A stretch of DNA of 40,948 nucleotides from Planctomycetota bacterium (GCA_019636275.1 JAHBXY010000076.1:1-40948); one strand, 5' to 3'. Counted from the stretch's first letter, positions 24,559 to 33,780 are shown. The notes: generated from the sequence alone by a model not told the origin. Translations and numbers: made by a program.

Positions 24559-25128
24559 CACAGAGTCCCAGCGGGCGCGGCGGGCCTTTCGCTGGTCCTC
24601 GCGCGCGTCGGCCGCCAGGCGCTGGGCGAGGTCATGGTGCAGGGCCAAGGCCTGCCAGTAGCCCTCGACGAGGCTCTTCATGTAGTGGCCGGCGACGAAG
24701 TAGGTGGGCAGGCGGTAGGCCGGGCGCGTTGTCGTCGGCAGCCCATGCGCCTCGAGGACCTGGGCGAGCGCCGCGCCGACCTCGGCCAGCGCGGGCCCGA
24801 CGGTCGGGTGCTCGTCGAGGCCCTTGGCCTCGCGCGGCGGCGGCGCGGCGCCGTCCCACAGCCAGGCCGAGAGCGGCTCGAGGCGCGCCCCGAGGACTTG
24901 CGCCACCTCGTCGGCCCGGCGGTCGGCGTCGGCCTTGAGGCGCTTGACGGCGGCGGCGTCGAGCGCGTCGGCGGCGTCGCTCTCCTCGAACAGCGCCTTG
25001 ACCGTGCGGCGGAAGAAGACCGGCACGTCGGCGCGCAGCACCTCGAGCATGTCGCGCGTGTCGCGGCGCAGGCGCTCCTCCAGCTTGGCGAGCGCCTCGC
25101 GCGCCTCGGGCTCGTCCATGGGGGTCAT
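24556..25128 (-). CDS. Helical protein of unknown function
   Basis: 190 residues from an ATG at 25128 preceded by GGGAGGAGAGG. Almost wholly alpha-helical and charged, with heptad-like stretches (EAREALAKLEERLRRDTRDM, KRLKADADRRADEVAQVLG) and a conserved-looking C-terminal segment LPTYFVAGHYMKSLVEGYWQ. No signal peptide or membrane helix. The stop codon lies inside repeat copy C, so the repeat may have trimmed or replaced the natural 3' end. Family not recognised. Confidence 0.68.
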   Translation of the reverse strand: MTPMDEPEAREALAKLEERLRRDTRDMLEVLRADVPVFFRRTVKALFEESDAADALDAAAVKRLKADADRRADEVAQVLGARLEPLSAWLWDGAAPPPREAKGLDEHPTVGPALAEVGAALAQVLEAHGLPTTTRPAYRLPTYFVAGHYMKSLVEGYWQALALHHDLAQRLAADAREDQRKARRARWDSV

Positions 25129-25214
25129 GTCCTCTCCTCCCGGGGAAAGCCTAGAGGCCCGGCCTGAAAGGCGCCAGGCAGGTGCCTCGGACGGGCCGGG
25201 CCGGGCCGACTTCG

Positions 25215-25377
25215 GCCGGGGGTCCCTGTGCTCGGCCGCCCATCCACCCGCAAGTCCGCGAAATGTGAGACAGCAGCGGCCGAGCACACGGATCCCCCGG
25301 CATCAGCGATGAGGCTAGAGGGCCGGCCGGAGGCCGCGAAGCGGCTCTCCGGTCGGCCTTCTAGCACCGGCCCTCTA
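25215..25377. repeat. Highly structured intergenic region (nested inverted repeats)
   Basis: Three inverted repeats: an imperfect 25-bp pair (25215-25239 with 25276-25301) built on GCCGGGGG...TGTGCTCGGCCGC; a perfect 11-bp pair TAGAGGGCCGG / CCGGCCCTCTA (25316-25326 with 25367-25377) that includes the stop codon of the gene at 25375; and a hairpin inside that pair (25327-25352). It lies between two same-strand genes and may end one transcript and shape the next leader. Confidence 0.6.
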
Positions 25378-26205
25378 CTCGTCGTCGGGCTGCGACAGGT
25401 CGAAGCCGAAGCCGCCGCCGTCGTCGGGCTGCGACAGGTCGAAGCCGAAGCCCGGCGGCAAGGGCGGCAGCGCCGGCGGTCCGCCGGCGTCGTCGTCGGC
25501 GTCGCCCTGGCTCAGGTCGAGGCCGCCGGGCGGGAACGGCGGCCGGCGCGGGCGGTCGTCGTCGTCGTCGTCGGGGGCGAACGCCGGCCCGGGCACCGGG
25601 ATGCGGATGAACGGCGCGAAGCGGTCGGGCACGGACTGCCCGGGGCCGGGCACCGGGATCACGATCCCGCCCGTCGGCGGCGGCTCGTCGTCCTTGCGCC
25701 CGTAAGGCAGCGGCTCGCGGAGCAGCCGGCGGAACCGCTGGCGGTCCATCTTCGCCACCGTCGCGTGGAACTCCTGGTCGTCGAGCCAGGCCTTCAGGGC
25801 GCGCGTGGCCTTCTCGATGCGGCGCGGCACCAGGAGCTCCTCGGGGAGCCGCGCCGCGGCGCCGACGCGCAGGGGCTGCTGGCGCTCGAAGGCCAGGGGC
25901 TCGTCCTCCTCGACGCGCTCGACGTTCCACAGGTGAAAGGGCTTCTGGTTGCGGCGCAGGCCCTTCGTCACGCCGTCCGGGATGGCGTCGTCGCCGAGCG
26001 GCGGGCAGTCCCACCGGGGCGCGACGCGCCCGGCGATCGTCGTCGAGAGCTCGCGGCCGGCGGCGAAGCGGTCGACCGCCTCGCCGCGGAACCGCAGGCG
26101 CTCGCAGCGCGGCCCGACCCCGCGGTGGCGCCGCGCGCGCACGAGCCGCCGGGCGAACTCCTCCAGCTCGGGCGGCAGCGCGCCGTCGGGCGCGTCGTCG
26201 CTCAC
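25375..26205 (-). CDS. Unknown protein with acidic, repeated C-terminal tail
   Basis: 276 residues from a GTG at 26205, overlapping the MutS2-like gene's stop by 4 nt (GTGA), so translationally coupled. Residues 1-190 are charged and helical (LPPELEEFARRLVRARRHR, RRIEKATRALKAWLDDQEFH), followed by Pro-rich PVPGPGQSVPDRFAPFIRIP and a poly-Asp stretch. The tail carries LDLSQGDADD once and FGFDLSQPDD twice; the last two come from a perfect 33-bp direct repeat at DNA level (25381-25413 and 25420-25452). Such short acidic repeats often act as docking peptides. No known domain. Confidence 0.65.
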   Translation of the reverse strand: MSDDAPDGALPPELEEFARRLVRARRHRGVGPRCERLRFRGEAVDRFAAGRELSTTIAGRVAPRWDCPPLGDDAIPDGVTKGLRRNQKPFHLWNVERVEEDEPLAFERQQPLRVGAAARLPEELLVPRRIEKATRALKAWLDDQEFHATVAKMDRQRFRRLLREPLPYGRKDDEPPPTGGIVIPVPGPGQSVPDRFAPFIRIPVPGPAFAPDDDDDDRPRRPPFPPGGLDLSQGDADDDAGGPPALPPLPPGFGFDLSQPDDGGGFGFDLSQPDDE

Positions 26206-27770
26206 TCGGCGCCCCCGTGCAGCGCCTCCGCGCGGTCGCACAGCGCGGCGGGCATGCCCGCCGCGCGCGCCACCTCGAGGGCGAAGCTGCGGCCCGCGCG
26301 CCCGACCGTGAGGACGAAGGTCGGGCGCCCCTGGCCGTCGAGGTCGACGGCCGCGTTGGCCGCGCCAGGGCAGCGCGCGGCGAAGGCCTTGAGCGGGGCG
26401 AGGTGCGTCGTGGCGAGCACGAGCACGTCCTCGCGCAGGAGGTGCTCGAGCACCGCCTGCGCCAGGGCCGCCGCCTCGACCGGGTCGGTGCCCTGGCCGA
26501 TCTCGTCGAGCAGCACGAGCGCACCCGGCCGCACCGCCGCGAGCGCCTGGACGATGTCGCGCGCGTGCGCCTGGAACTGCGACACGCCGGCCGTCACGCT
26601 CGAGCGCGGCGCGGCGACCGCGATGAGGCGCGACACGCGCGGGACCAGCGCCTCGCGCGCCGGGACGTGCCCCCCGCAGTGGGCCAGCGCCGTGGCCAGC
26701 CCCAGCGTCTTCATGGCCGCCGTCTTGCCCCCGCCGTTGGGGCCGGAGATCACGAGCAGCCGCCGCGCCCGGCTGATGCCCAGGTCGATCTCCACGCACA
26801 CGTCGCGCGGCAGGAGCGGGTGGCGCGCGCCGCCGAGCGCGGCCTCGAGCTCGTCGGAGAGGCGCGGCGGCGAGAGCCCGAGGTCGCGCGCGTGGCGCGC
26901 CAGCGCCAGGTGCAGGTCGAGCTGGATCACGCCCGCCGCCAGGCGCGTGTGCGCGGCCCGGCGCGGCACGGCGCGCGCGACCAGCGCGATGACGACCTTG
27001 CGCGCCTCGGCCAGCTCCTCGGCCTCGAGCTGGCGCACGCGGCTGTAGTCGTCCTGCGCGTCCTCCGGCTCGACGAGGTGCGCGCCGTCACGCGCCGACC
27101 CGCGCACGACCCCCGGGACGCTGCGCACGTGGTCGGGGCGCACGCGCAGGCAAGGGACGCCCTCGTGCTCGCCCAGCGGCGGCTCGGCCAGCGCCACGAC
27201 GAGCCGCCCGCGCGTCGCGAGCGACGTCAGCCGCGAGCGCAGCTGCTCCCGCGCCCCCTGCAGCTCCGCGCGCACGCCGCCGAGCGCCTCGGACGCCTCG
27301 CTCCGCACCACGCCGTAGGGGCCGATCGCGGCCAGGACGTCGCGCGCCAGCGCCTCGTCGAGCGCCGGGCCGTCCCGCTCGTCGTCGGGGTCGGTGACCA
27401 GCGCCGCCAGTGCGGGGCTGCCGGCGACGGCGGCCCGCGCGGCCGCCCCCGCCTGGAGGGTCTGCGCCAGCCAGCGCAGCTCCCTGGCGCCCGGTCCGCG
27501 CTCCGCGCGCTCGAGGCGGCGGTAGAGGTCGTCGACGTCGATGGCGTCCTCGAGGTCCGGCGTCCGGTCCGCCCGCACGAGCGCCAGCGCCTCGGCCGTG
27601 CGGGCCTGCAGGGCGTCGACCTGCCCCGCGTCGAACACGGGCCTGAGCTCGCGGGCGCGGAAGCTGCCCGGCGACGACGCCGTGCGCGCCGCGACCTGCT
27701 CGCGGACGAGCTGCCACTCGACGAATTCGAGGAAGGCGTCGAGGCCATCGTCGTCGTGCGCGGAGCTCAT
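26202..27770 (-). CDS. MutS2-like ATPase lacking the C-terminal Smr nuclease domain
   Basis: 522 residues, against roughly 780 for typical MutS2. A helical core/clamp region occupies about 1-320; the ABC-type ATPase follows with Walker A SGPNGGGKTAAMKTLG near 340-355, Walker B LVLLDEIGQGTDP near 416-428, and the conserved THLAPLKAFA. The protein stops soon after the ATPase, with no Smr domain. MutS2 proteins bind branched DNA or collided ribosomes; without Smr this one could sense but not cut. The coupled downstream protein may supply the missing function. ATG at 27770 lacks a clear ribosome site, so the start is approximate. Confidence 0.85.
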   Translation of the reverse strand: MSSAHDDDGLDAFLEFVEWQLVREQVAARTASSPGSFRARELRPVFDAGQVDALQARTAEALALVRADRTPDLEDAIDVDDLYRRLERAERGPGARELRWLAQTLQAGAAARAAVAGSPALAALVTDPDDERDGPALDEALARDVLAAIGPYGVVRSEASEALGGVRAELQGAREQLRSRLTSLATRGRLVVALAEPPLGEHEGVPCLRVRPDHVRSVPGVVRGSARDGAHLVEPEDAQDDYSRVRQLEAEELAEARKVVIALVARAVPRRAAHTRLAAGVIQLDLHLALARHARDLGLSPPRLSDELEAALGGARHPLLPRDVCVEIDLGISRARRLLVISGPNGGGKTAAMKTLGLATALAHCGGHVPAREALVPRVSRLIAVAAPRSSVTAGVSQFQAHARDIVQALAAVRPGALVLLDEIGQGTDPVEAAALAQAVLEHLLREDVLVLATTHLAPLKAFAARCPGAANAAVDLDGQGRPTFVLTVGRAGRSFALEVARAAGMPAALCDRAEALHGGAE

Positions 27771-27843
27771 CGGAGGAGAAGGCTAGCGCTCGCCGGCCGA
27801 CCGGGCAAGGCACGACAAGGGTTTGAGGTCGTCCTCGCTCACG

Positions 27844-27871
27844 TTGACTCGCCCCTTCTGCGTTCTAGAAT
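27844..27871 (+). promoter_or_regulatory. Sigma70-like promoter of the tail-particle cluster
   Basis: TTGACT (27844-27849), 16-nt spacer, TAGAAT (27866-27871), 52 nt before the ATG at 27924. This is the best-matching promoter in the window and opens the contractile-particle genes. Confidence 0.65.
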
Positions 27872-27923
27872 TCCGACCTCGTCGGGGGGCGAGAGCGCCG
27901 CCCCTCGAGCACGCAGGGGACGG

Positions 27924-28493
27924 ATGCACGAGCAGCAGTTCAGGGTCATGAAGCACATCACGCTGGCCCTCGGCCGCACGCTCGAGGCGTCGGCGGCCGA
28001 GGCGCTCGGCGCGAAGGTGCGCGTGGCCTTCGAGTACTCGCCCGACCTCAAGAAGGCGCCGGGCGCGTTCACGGTCCTGCACTGCGGGCTGTCCCGGCGC
28101 GGTGGCAACGCCGACCGGGAGTACGAGCGCACGCCCGAGGGGGAGCGCTTCCGCGCTCCGCCTGCCCTCTTCCGCGCGCGCTACGTGGTGTCGTGCTGGG
28201 CGCCGGCGCCCGACGACCAGGAGCTCCTGGGCGTGGCCCTGCGGACGTTCCACGACCGCGGGGAGCTCGAGGTCCAGGGCGAGGAGGAGGAGACGGTCGC
28301 CTACCGCGGCCGGCCCTCCGTCGAGCTCGAGGCCCTGGGCTTCGAAGAGCACAAGAAGGTGGCCGAGGCGCTGGCGATCCCGCTGGCGCCGTCGATCGCC
28401 TACTGGGTCGACTTCGTGATCCAGAGCGCGCGGGTCACCCCGATCAAGCGCGTGAAGGAGCGCGTCATGGACTTCAAGAAGATCGACGGGTGA
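27924..28493 (+). CDS. DUF4255/Pvc16-like putative tail terminator of the contractile particle
   Basis: 189 residues from the ATG at 27924 (AGGGGA upstream). The N-terminal helix HITLALGRTLEASAAEAL, the central strand ALFRARYVVSCWAPAPDDQE and LGVALRTFHDRGEL follow the layout of the Pvc16 N-terminal (DUF4255) domain, which caps the sheath and tube end in Afp/PVC-type injection systems. Its position directly before the first sheath gene agrees. The C-terminus (IAYWVDFVIQSARVTPIKRV) is also typical. Assignment rests on pattern and position, not on a catalytic motif. Confidence 0.75.
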   Translation: MHEQQFRVMKHITLALGRTLEASAAEALGAKVRVAFEYSPDLKKAPGAFTVLHCGLSRRGGNADREYERTPEGERFRAPPALFRARYVVSCWAPAPDDQELLGVALRTFHDRGELEVQGEEEETVAYRGRPSVELEALGFEEHKKVAEALAIPLAPSIAYWVDFVIQSARVTPIKRVKERVMDFKKIDG

Positions 28494-28496
28494 TCC

Positions 28497-28526
28497 TTGA
28501 TGTCGTCGGAAGGGGGAGGTTATCTT
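28497..28526 (+). promoter_or_regulatory. Putative promoter of sheath gene 1
   Basis: TTGATG (28497-28502), 18-nt spacer, TATCTT (28521-28526), just after the tail-terminator stop. The resulting leader of about 120 nt contains a stem-loop, CGCCC-GGAA-GGGCG (28539-28552), extendable outward with CCCC/GGGG. Confidence 0.5.
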
Positions 28527-28654
28527 CCCCGCCCCTTGCGCCCGGAAGGGCGTGGGGGAGATCTGCGCGGCCGGACGGTCCGAGTGAACCGCGTTTCACC
28601 ACGTCCGACTGAGGAGCGGCTGATCGGGTCGCGCACCAACGACTAGGGAGAAGC

Positions 28655-29920
<1,266 letters not shown>

Positions 29921-29931
29921 CCAACCAGAGA

Positions 29932-29964
29932 GGGGACCGGGGCCCGCCGTGGGCCCCGGTCCCC
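29932..29964 (+). promoter_or_regulatory. Perfect 14-bp GC hairpin between sheath 1 and tube 1
   Basis: GGGGACCGGGGCCC (29932-29945), loop GCCGT, GGGCCCCGGTCCCC (29951-29964). No T run follows, so it may protect the sheath mRNA 3' end or cause partial termination, tuning sheath against tube amounts. A weaker multi-part hairpin follows tube 2 (31027-31055). Confidence 0.7.
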
Positions 29965-30027
29965 GACCGACACGAGTGACGCGGGACGCGGGGCTGATCC
30001 CGGCGCAGAGACGAGGAGGCGAGGCCC

Positions 30028-30468
30028 ATGGGCGATGAGTCGAGGAAGAAGGCATTCGTCAACCAGTTCGACGTGGACCTGTGTGAGGACATCACCAAGG
30101 TCTCGGCGATCACCCTGCGCTTCGCCAAGTGCGTGGCGACGGACTCGGGGGACTGGAAGTACAAGACCTACCAGCCGGGCCAGCCGGAGTACGGCAACAT
30201 CACCTTCGAGGGCGTCTGCCACAAGGACACCTTCAGCAAGATCCAGAGCTGGGTGAAGGACTGCTACAACGGCGCCGGGAGCGTGACCCGCAAGGAGATC
30301 ACGATCAACCTGCGCCAGCACCAGCAGGACAGCTCCATCAGGACGTTCCACCTGCACGACGCCTTCCCCGAGGCGTTCAACTACGTCGACGTGGCGGCCG
30401 AGGGGAACTCGGGTGTCAACATGCGCTGGACCCTCGAGGTCCGCGTCCACCGCATCTCGATGGCCTGA
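30028..30468 (+). CDS. Tail tube protein 1 (T4 gp19-like)
   Basis: 146 residues; inner-tube ring subunit. The beta-strand pattern with VNQFDVDLCEDITKVSAITL at the start, a central ITFEGVCHKDTF, the helix FSKIQSWVKDCYNG and the C-terminal NMRWTLEVRVHRISM fits the gp19/Hcp-like tube fold seen in Afp1-type proteins. Ribosome site GAGGAGGCGAGG. 20 nt before tube 2. Confidence 0.83.
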   Translation: MGDESRKKAFVNQFDVDLCEDITKVSAITLRFAKCVATDSGDWKYKTYQPGQPEYGNITFEGVCHKDTFSKIQSWVKDCYNGAGSVTRKEITINLRQHQQDSSIRTFHLHDAFPEAFNYVDVAAEGNSGVNMRWTLEVRVHRISMA

Positions 30469-30488
30469 GCTGAGCGAGGAGACGACCA

Positions 30489-30959
30489 ATGGCTGACCCA
30501 GTTCGCGCTGACCAGTACATCAAGAATTACGGCTTCAAGGTCGAGTTCAAGCCCGGTCCGCCGGTGGACGCGACCCACGGCAAGTGGAAGACCTTCCGCG
30601 GCGGCGGGCTGCGGCTCCACTCGCAGGCGGCCTCGCGCGGCCAGGACGCGATCAAGCAGTACACGCTCGGCACGTGCGAGTGGGAGAACATCGTCCTCAC
30701 CGGCCAGGTCACGGCCGAGCGCAAGGACATGCTCCAGTGGTTCCAGGACATGGTGCAGAAGGGCGCGGCGAAGGACTGCTTCCGCAGCGTCACCCTGACC
30801 TGGCTGAACCGCGACGGCGCCGACGCTCGCTCGATCACCTGGAACGAGTGCTTCCTCTGCGGCTACTCGCTCACCCCGCTCGACGGCGACGCCGACGACG
30901 AGGAGTGCATCGAGACCGTCGAGATCTGCGTCGGCTACAGCGAGGACTTCTTCAACTAG
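30489..30959 (+). CDS. Tail tube protein 2 (T4 gp19-like)
   Basis: 156 residues. IKNYGFKVEFKP at the start, IVLTGQVTAERKDMLQWFQDM in the middle, and ECIETVEICVGYSEDFF at the end match the tube fold. It is clearly distinct in sequence from tube 1 and tube 3. In Afp/PVC systems one of several tube paralogues sits next to the spike; this copy may be such an adaptor. Ribosome site GAGGAG. Confidence 0.83.
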   Translation: MADPVRADQYIKNYGFKVEFKPGPPVDATHGKWKTFRGGGLRLHSQAASRGQDAIKQYTLGTCEWENIVLTGQVTAERKDMLQWFQDMVQKGAAKDCFRSVTLTWLNRDGADARSITWNECFLCGYSLTPLDGDADDEECIETVEICVGYSEDFFN

Positions 30960-31026
30960 TCCTCCTGGCCTCGCTCACCGGCGTCGGCCTTCGCTCGCCC
31001 TCGGGGCGGGCGAGGGGCGTCACACC

Positions 31027-31055
31027 CGACCGCCCGCGCTCCGCGCGGGCGGTCG
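31027..31055 (+). terminator. Hairpin after tube 2
   Basis: CGACCGCCCGCG / CGCGGGCGGTCG, 12 bp perfect with a 5-nt loop, flanked by CACAC (31021) and GTGTG that can extend it. No T run. The rest of 30960-31173 holds a possible -10 box (31114) and no gene. Confidence 0.5.
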
Positions 31056-31113
31056 CCGTGTGGGCCGCCGCGCCGGGCGTCCCCCCACTTCCCCCGCGTC
31101 CCGCGCCGTCGGG

Positions 31114-31119
31114 TATGCT
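31114..31119 (+). promoter_or_regulatory. Putative -10 box TATGCT before the assembly gene
   Basis: TATGCTC 54 nt upstream of the ATG at 31174; same box as at 14782 and 17054. No clear -35 box. Confidence 0.4.
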
Positions 31120-31173
31120 CTCGCGCCCCAGGGCGCGGACGCGCCGTAGCAACCACCTACTCTGGCGGAGCGC

Positions 31174-31548
31174 ATGGCACTGCAGACCGAGTTCGAGTTC
31201 ACCCTGCCGCGGGGCTTCGTGGACAAGGACGGCAACGTCCACAAGAAGGGCGTGATGCGCCTGGCCACGGCCAAGGACGAGATCGCGCCGCTCACCGACT
31301 TCCGCGTGCAGAAGAACCGCGCCTACCTGGTGATCATCCTCCTGGCGCGCGTGGTCTCCAAGCTGGGCACGCTCAGCGGCGACGCGATCACGACCGACGT
31401 GATCGAGGGCCTGTACTCGGCCGACCTCTCCTACCTGCAGGAGTTCTACCGGCGCATCAACGAGGACGGCTCGGCGCTGGTCAAGACCGCCTGCCCGCAC
31501 TGCGAGCAGGAGTTCGACTTCGACCTGGGTTCCTTGGGGGGGGCATAG
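31174..31548 (+). CDS. Tail assembly-type protein with a C-terminal zinc-finger-like pair
   Basis: 124 residues. Begins TEFEFTLPRGFVDKDGNVHK, then a helical middle (FRVQKNRAYLVIILLARVVSKLG, LYSADLSYLQEFYRRIN) and ends with CPHCEQEFDFDLGSLGGA. This layout and its place between tube and DUF6760 fit the tail-assembly proteins of eCIS and phages. The stop (31546-31548) lies 2 nt after a run of eight G (31536-31543). A -1 slip on this run would read through into the DUF6760 frame, giving a fusion of about 213 residues. Only two Cys are seen, so metal binding would need partners. Confidence 0.7.
   Translation: MALQTEFEFTLPRGFVDKDGNVHKKGVMRLATAKDEIAPLTDFRVQKNRAYLVIILLARVVSKLGTLSGDAITTDVIEGLYSADLSYLQEFYRRINEDGSALVKTACPHCEQEFDFDLGSLGGA
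31536..31543 (+). promoter_or_regulatory. G8 run: candidate -1 ribosomal frameshift site
   Basis: In the upstream frame the codons are TTG GGG GGG GCA TAG. Slipping back one base gives TTG GGG GGG GGC ATA GCG TGC TAC, entering the DUF6760 frame. A sequencing indel in the G run is the alternative. Confidence 0.5.
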
Positions 31549-31550
31549 CG

Positions 31551-31817
31551 TGCTACCCCGAGGACCGACTGTACCAGGAGTCCGCGTACCTCGCGTATCA
31601 CTTCCACTGGTCCAGGGATGAGATCCTCGACCTGACCCACCGCGAGCGGCATCGCTGGGTCGAGGAGATCTCGAAGATCAACAAGAAGATCAACCGGTCG
31701 GCCGGCACGAGCAGCACCACCTCGTCGGCCCCGGTGAGCAGCCGGCAGTTCCAGATCGGCGTGCCGCAGGGGCCCATCGCGGGCTTCAACCTGACGCAGC
31801 CCGATGACGACGACTGA
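31551..31817 (+). CDS. DUF6760-like protein or fusion tail; no start codon of its own
   Basis: 88 codons reading CYPEDRLYQESAYLAYHFHW then SRDEILDLTHRERHRWVEEI and a Ser-rich tail ending in Asp residues. The first 50 residues match DUF6760, a short family I know only from contractile injection clusters. There is no ATG, GTG or TTG in frame before the conserved part, nor before the upstream gene's G8 run. It is therefore probably made as a -1 frameshift extension of the gene at 31174, or the two are one gene with an assembly indel. Repeat copy D follows the TGA by a few bases. Confidence 0.72.
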   Translation, partial: CYPEDRLYQESAYLAYHFHWSRDEILDLTHRERHRWVEEISKINKKINRSAGTSSTTSSAPVSSRQFQIGVPQGPIAGFNLTQPDDDD

Positions 31818-31900
31818 CGTGTGATCGACGGCTGCGGCCGCGCGCGCCGCAGCGCCTGGCTTCTGCGCCCTCGCCTTTGCTCGGGTCTCGGCTGGCGGAG
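31818..31900. repeat. Dispersed hairpin repeat, copy D (shortened)
   Basis: GTGATCGACGGCTGCGGCCG starts 3 nt after the TGA at 31815-31817, then the element jumps to GCGCGCCGC and a decayed flank. The central hairpin is lost. Polarity relative to the preceding gene is the same as in copies A-C. Confidence 0.7.
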
Positions 31901-31925
31901 ATGGAAGTCGGCCGCCTGCCCGTGC

Positions 31926-31931
31926 TAGAAT
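31926..31931 (+). promoter_or_regulatory. Putative -10 box TAGAAT before sheath 2
   Basis: CTAGAATTC 40 nt before the GTG at 31971; identical to the box at 27866. The -35 region is weak (TGGAAG at 31902). Confidence 0.45.
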
Positions 31932-31970
31932 TCGCTCCCGACGTCAACCCTTTCGCTGCGCCGGGGATAC

Positions 31971-33743
31971 GTGGACTACCGCACGCCGGACCTGTACTTC
32001 GAGAAGCAGACCACCGGCCTGCCGGTCCGCAACCGGCGGCTGGAGAAGGCCCGCATCGACGTCACCGCGTTCCTCGGGTTCGCCGTGCGCGGGCCGGTGA
32101 ACCGGCCGGTGCGGATCACCTCCTGGAAGAGCTTCGAGTCGATCTTCGGCGGGCACACGAACGACTACTACCTGCCGCAGGCGGTCTTCGGCTTCTTCGC
32201 CAACGGCGGGCGCGAGGCGGTGATCATCCGCGTCGCGCGCGCCTCGGGCGACTCGGCCGCGCAGGCGGCGCGCGTCGTGATGAAGGACCTCTACGGGCGC
32301 AACACGCTCAAGGTCACCGCGCGCGAGCCGGGGCAGTGGGGCAACAAGGTCAAGGTGCGCCTCTCGGCGGCGTCGAAGCCGCCGCGCACGCAGCTCAAGT
32401 CGACCCTCGCCAAGGGGGCCACCGAGGCGCACGTCGATCTGATCCGCGGCTTCGAGCCGGGCGCGGTCGTGCGCATCTCGGAGGGGCCGCGCCAGGAGTA
32501 CGTGCGCCTCGAGCGGGTCGAGCGCAAGAAGCTCGTCTGGTCGGCGCGCGAGGCCCTGCGCGGCGAGTACACCGACCTGTCGCAGGCGACGATCGAGGCC
32601 GTCGAGGTCCAGCTCACCGTCCAGAGCCCCTTCGGCTTCGAGATCCACGACAACCTCGTCTTCGATCCCCGCCACCCGCGGGCGCTGGTCAAGGTCGTCA
32701 ACGAGCGCTCGACGACGGTGCGCATCGAGGACCTCGGCTCGCGCACGCCGTCGCCCTTCAACATCCCGCAGGCCGACGTCGACGAGGCGCTCGCCGGCGG
32801 GGCCGACGGCGTCGGCGAGTCGACGCCGGCCGACTTCATCGGCCGCGACGACGGCCTGGGCAACCGCTCGGGGCTCCTGGCCCTCGAGGACCAGGAGGAC
32901 GTGGGCCTCATCTGCGTGCCCGACCTGCAGGCCGGCCTGGAGAAGGGCGAGTTCAAGAACGACGGCGACGTCGAGGCCGTGCAGCAGGCGGTGGTCGACT
33001 TCTGCGAGCGTCACAAGACGGCCGTGGCCCTGCTCGACGTGCCCCGCGGCTACGACGTCGACCAGGCGCTCGACTGGCGCGCGCGCTTCGACTCGAAGTA
33101 CGCGGCGCTGTTCTACCCCTGGCTGCGCGTGCAGGACACGGTCGGCCGTCCGGGCGCGACGCGCCTCGTCCCTCCGTGCGGCCACGTGGCCGGGCTGACC
33201 TCGCAGGTCGACCAGGAGCAGGGCGTCCACCGCGCCGCCGCCAACCTCGTCCTCAACCACGTGATCGGCCTCGAGCGCGAGCTCACCAAGGACCAGACCG
33301 ACGTGCTCGCGCCGGAGGGCGTCAACTGCTTCCGCGCCTTCCGCGGGCGCGGCATCCGCCCCTGGGGCGCGCGGACGGTCTCGTCGAACACCTCGTGGCA
33401 GCACCTGAGCGTGCGCCGCCTGTTCATCATGGTCGAGCGGTCCATCGCCGAGGGCTGCGAGTGGGCCGTGTTCGAGACCAACGGCTGGGACCTGTGGAAG
33501 GCCGTCGAGCGGCAGATCTCGACCTTCCTCTACCAGTGCTGGCGCGAGGGCATGCTCGTGGGCCAGGTGCCCGAGCAGGCCTTCTACGTCCGGTGCGACG
33601 AGCAGCTCAACCCTGCCGACGTCCGCGAGGCGGGCGAGTTCCACTGCGAGATCGGCCTGGCGGCGGTGCGCCCGGCCGAGTTCCTGGTGTTCCGCATCGG
33701 GCAGCAGGCCAAGGACATCATCACCGAGGAGCCGGTCTCCTGA
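31971..33743 (+). CDS. Contractile tail sheath protein 2 (long form)
   Basis: 590 residues from a GTG with GGGGA upstream. The N-terminus YRTPDLYFEKQTTGLPV and VTAFLGFAVRGPVNRPVRIT replaces the SPGVYVEE form of sheath 1. Residues about 90-270 hold an extra domain of beta strands (NTLKVTAREPGQWGNKVKVR, VRISEGPRQEYVRLERVE) expected on the particle surface. The C-terminal core is sheath-like and close to sheath 1: WGARTVSSNTSWQHLSVRR, FIMVERSIAEGCEWAVFE, EQAFYVRCDEQLNPADV. Afp/PVC-like systems carry several sheath forms with different positions along the tail; the long form may face the baseplate or the outside. Confidence 0.93.
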   Translation: MDYRTPDLYFEKQTTGLPVRNRRLEKARIDVTAFLGFAVRGPVNRPVRITSWKSFESIFGGHTNDYYLPQAVFGFFANGGREAVIIRVARASGDSAAQAARVVMKDLYGRNTLKVTAREPGQWGNKVKVRLSAASKPPRTQLKSTLAKGATEAHVDLIRGFEPGAVVRISEGPRQEYVRLERVERKKLVWSAREALRGEYTDLSQATIEAVEVQLTVQSPFGFEIHDNLVFDPRHPRALVKVVNERSTTVRIEDLGSRTPSPFNIPQADVDEALAGGADGVGESTPADFIGRDDGLGNRSGLLALEDQEDVGLICVPDLQAGLEKGEFKNDGDVEAVQQAVVDFCERHKTAVALLDVPRGYDVDQALDWRARFDSKYAALFYPWLRVQDTVGRPGATRLVPPCGHVAGLTSQVDQEQGVHRAAANLVLNHVIGLERELTKDQTDVLAPEGVNCFRAFRGRGIRPWGARTVSSNTSWQHLSVRRLFIMVERSIAEGCEWAVFETNGWDLWKAVERQISTFLYQCWREGMLVGQVPEQAFYVRCDEQLNPADVREAGEFHCEIGLAAVRPAEFLVFRIGQQAKDIITEEPVS

Positions 33744-33780
33744 CGCGTGGCCCGCGCGCGCGGCGGGCGAGGAGGGCGCG

